A stretch of 64,000 bases of DNA from Antilocapra americana (lineage: Eukaryota > Chordata > Mammalia > Artiodactyla > Antilocapridae): positions 6,457,108 to 6,521,107 of the forward strand of contig ML661900.1 in the NCBI GenBank assembly GCA_007570785.1. The letters are read 5' to 3'. Numbering within the stretch: position 1 is the stretch's first letter; each line of letters opens with the position of its first letter. Under the pieces are notes generated by a model. It ran no database searches. It saw nothing but the letters and a program-made list of their open reading frames with translations, and had not been told where the DNA came from. Shown here one piece after another: positions 61,740 through 64,000 of this stretch. A program made the position numbers and the translations under genes.

Positions 61740-62900
61740 TTTCTTCACCTGTAGCTGCACTGACTTCCCGGCTGGACTCTCAGGGCACCCTTTGACCCTG
61801 CTGACCATACCCTAAATCTTGAATCTTCCTCCTCTAGGTCTCCTGAATCTTCAGTCTTCCTTCTCCTGCCTTCTTACTCTCTCCCTCTAAGGACTTGCGA
61901 ATGCTATAACCCTAGGGTTCTGTCCTTGGCCCTCTTCTCTTTCTCTTTCTGCAGACTCTCCCCGTGGCAATTTTACTCAGTTCACAGCTCCAATGACCAA
62001 ATTTCTGTGTTTCTTCTTATTTTTTTTCCCTAGGTTGTGCTGCTGAGACTCCAGGTCCATGTTTTTTTACCAGGCAACTCCAGGTGAGTCGTCTTGAATT
62101 TAGTATGTCTATACCTGACCCCATTATCACACCTGCTTTCCCTGTGGGGTCCCCTGTTCAGTCAGTAACCCCACTATTCTGCCCAGCATGCTGCTCAAAC
62201 CAGAAATCTGGGAATTGAGTCCGGATTTCTCCCTTGTGTTTACCACACACAGCTAGAGGTCATTTGCTATCCAGCTTGCTCCTCTCTGCCCTCTTTGCTG
62301 TCTTCATTATCTCTGTATACTGATCCAATCCCTCTTGCCTTCGGAATGACAGCAACAGCCTTTGCTCCTTAGGCGTCCCCACACCTTTTCTGATCCGTTT
62401 TCCACACATTTTTACTGAAAATTTTTAAAAAGGCAAATTTGTGACCATCTTTTCACTGATTCCAAGATAAAAATGAGACCTCTGCCCTGCCGATCTCTTT
62501 GAGCTCATCTCTTAGAATCTCATTCAGTTTTTCTTCTATCTAGCAATCCCCAATCCCATGCCTTGCCAAGTTACCTAAATTTTCACAGATGTATCATGCA
62601 TCTTTTACCTGTATGCTTTCATGCTTCCGCTACCACTGCTTCTCATCTTAGCCTTCTCACTTACTTCTATGTGCTTCAATACACTTCAGAGCTCTTTCCT
62701 AGGAAAGCTTGTCATGTCGAGCCCACCCTAAATCATTGTTGCCCCGAAAATACACATTATAAGCCTGTCTATTTCAAATGGTGCGTTTATTATAATGCAT
62801 GTAATTGTTGGGTATCTACTCTGAGCTCCTTGAAGCAGGGGCCTTTCTCACTTCTGTATTCACAGAATATAGGAGACACTAAAAAATGTTGGCTGACTTA
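61740..62900 (+). mobile_element. Possible L2 remains, including the 3' end
   Basis: Scattered L2-like blocks in sense order: gttctgtccttggccctctt (61918), ctcaaaccagaaatctggga (62193), and the 3' end ctgagctccttgaagcaggg followed by aaaaaatgttggctgac (62820-62897). It is strongly diverged. Confidence 0.5.
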
Positions 62901-63229
62901 AAGCAGGAAATATATATCACCCTTCTAATGATTTCTCCATGGCTTAACAGAAGGTTGGATACATGATTGATGCTGTTACATGATCTAACTAGGTCCTAAA
63001 ATCCTAAACTTGCCAAATGACTAAGGATTTAGTCTGTGTCTAATGCAGCCAACTATCTCATCTAGAGGTGGTGTCAAGAGATCAGTGAATTAAGTCAACA
63101 ACAAAATGCAAAAATGGGAATGCTTCTGCTATAGTAAAGAGAGAATTTATATTAAAAAATCTGTTGCTACCAGCTTTAAAATAAACAACTATAAGGTATA
63201 AAAATAGCAATAGCTTTTAAACCCAATGC

Positions 63230-63475
63230 AAAAATAACAGTTGACTGAACACTTATTATGCTCTATGCTCTTACTAAAATCTGTTCCTCACAGTAACCTT
63301 ACATGATGGCACATCATTGATCCCATTTTTATAGATGGCAGCACCAATGGAAACAGAGAGGGTAAGTGATGTGCCAAGGATCACATAGTAAGTGAAGAGC
63401 AGAGCTAGAGTTTTAACCCAGGAAGCCCAGCTCCGGAGCCAGTTCTCTGACTTACTGTTATACTGGCTCTCCATG
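63230..63475 (-). mobile_element. MIR SINE
   Basis: Antisense MIR (gaacacttattatgctctat, then gtaagtgatgtgccaaggat, then agcagagctagagttttaac). Confidence 0.75.
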
Positions 63476-63917
63476 GGAATGTTCTTGTATCTGAGGTTAG
63501 TAAGTCTGTATTAACTGTTTGGAATGGAGACTTCAGTAGAGCAGTTCCTAAAGCATTTCTTAAATCCACAATACAAAAGAAAACATCTTATTATTACAAG
63601 CTAAAGAAAAACTTACTATAGAAAATTTAGGATACATATTACTATAAAAAGGCAATAAAATCGTGTTAATATTCAATTCCTTAGAGATAACCATTTACAT
63701 TTACAGTACATTTTGTTCTGGTAATTTTTCTGTATATATTTTTCTAAACCAGGGTTGAGACCATACTGTATATTTAGTACTATATCCTATTGTGGATACT
63801 TTCCCATGTCATAAAAAATTCTTTGAAAATACTATTTGTAATGGCTACCTAACACTGTTGTAATTTATTCAACTGTTTCCCTTTTTGATAGTGAGTACAT
63901 GTCCAAAGGTGTTTGCT

Positions 63918-63938
63918 CTTTCCTTCCTTCCTTCCTTA
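63918..63938. repeat. (TTCC)n short tandem repeat
   Basis: Four to five ttcc units. Confidence 0.85.
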
Positions 63939-64000
63939 TGTGTTTGTGCATGTTTCACATGTGCACTGTTATATTTCAGCTTCGGTATACAGGGCATTGT

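Larger units (their letters stand above)
58605..64000 (-). other. STXBP6: STXBP6 preceding intron (incomplete)
   Basis: This sequence lies upstream of the SNARE exon on the minus strand and reaches the window edge. The exon encoding the end of the central domain (ending in Met-Gly-Gly) was looked for and not seen. The intron carries Bov-tA copies at 58674-58890, 60207-60413 and 61048-61252, MIRs at 60430-60605 and 63230-63475, and L2 remains at 61740-62900. I see nothing identifiable in 58891-60206, 61260-61740 and 63480-63915. Confidence 0.75.

Noticed and set aside
1..64000. CRISPR array, phage, operon or other prokaryotic system
   Set aside because: The repeated units are dispersed SINE and LINE copies, not regularly spaced repeats. 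Gene density and repeat content are mammalian throughout.

Overview
This is a stretch of ruminant nuclear genome, from cattle or a close bovid/cervid relative. The host is shown by repeat content found only in that lineage: BovB (RTE) LINEs, more than twenty Bov-tA-type SINEs and ruminant L1 (L1-BT-like) 3' ends. These lie on an older layer of MIR, L2, HAL1/L1M, MaLR LTR and Tigger-like copies shared by mammals. Nothing prokaryotic, no CRISPR array, no tRNA or rRNA gene and no intact viral gene was seen.

The only host gene I can support is STXBP6 (amisyn), on the minus strand in the right-hand part. Its penultimate coding exon, which carries the SNARE-like coiled coil, is at 58447-58604. Its last coding exon, with only seven codons and the stop, is at 52582-52605. 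A repeat-poor 3' UTR runs down to roughly 49.5-50.7 kb. The splice sites, the reading-frame phases and the C-terminal LAMKHKC all agree. Earlier exons lie beyond position 64000. Everything left of about 49.5 kb is intergenic sequence downstream of STXBP6. In human the granzyme/chymase cluster lies on that side of the gene; that is established synteny, not seen here.

Layout. 1-15.7 kb: intergenic, with L1 3' ends, SINEs and a nested cluster at 7.3-10.2 kb (a BovB inside a Tigger-like DNA transposon inside an old L1). 15.7-19.0 kb: a practically full-length, decayed BovB on the minus strand with endonuclease and reverse-transcriptase remains. 19-34 kb: L2, an LTR-like direct repeat pair, MaLR LTRs, BovB fragments and L1 pieces. 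34.9-37.3 kb: a perfect 257-bp inverted repeat around a 1.83-kb spacer that holds a young L1 with a 13-bp target-site duplication. 37-48 kb: more L1, MaLR and SINE copies with unassigned sequence. 49.5-64 kb: STXBP6 3' UTR, last intron, SNARE exon and part of the preceding intron.

The most unusual structure is the inverted repeat. I compared its arms base by base and found no difference. I found no evidence of a previously undescribed biological system. The remaining observations concern repeat history and candidate conserved noncoding DNA. Most of the ORFs of 60-160 codons in the window look like chance or lie inside repeats.
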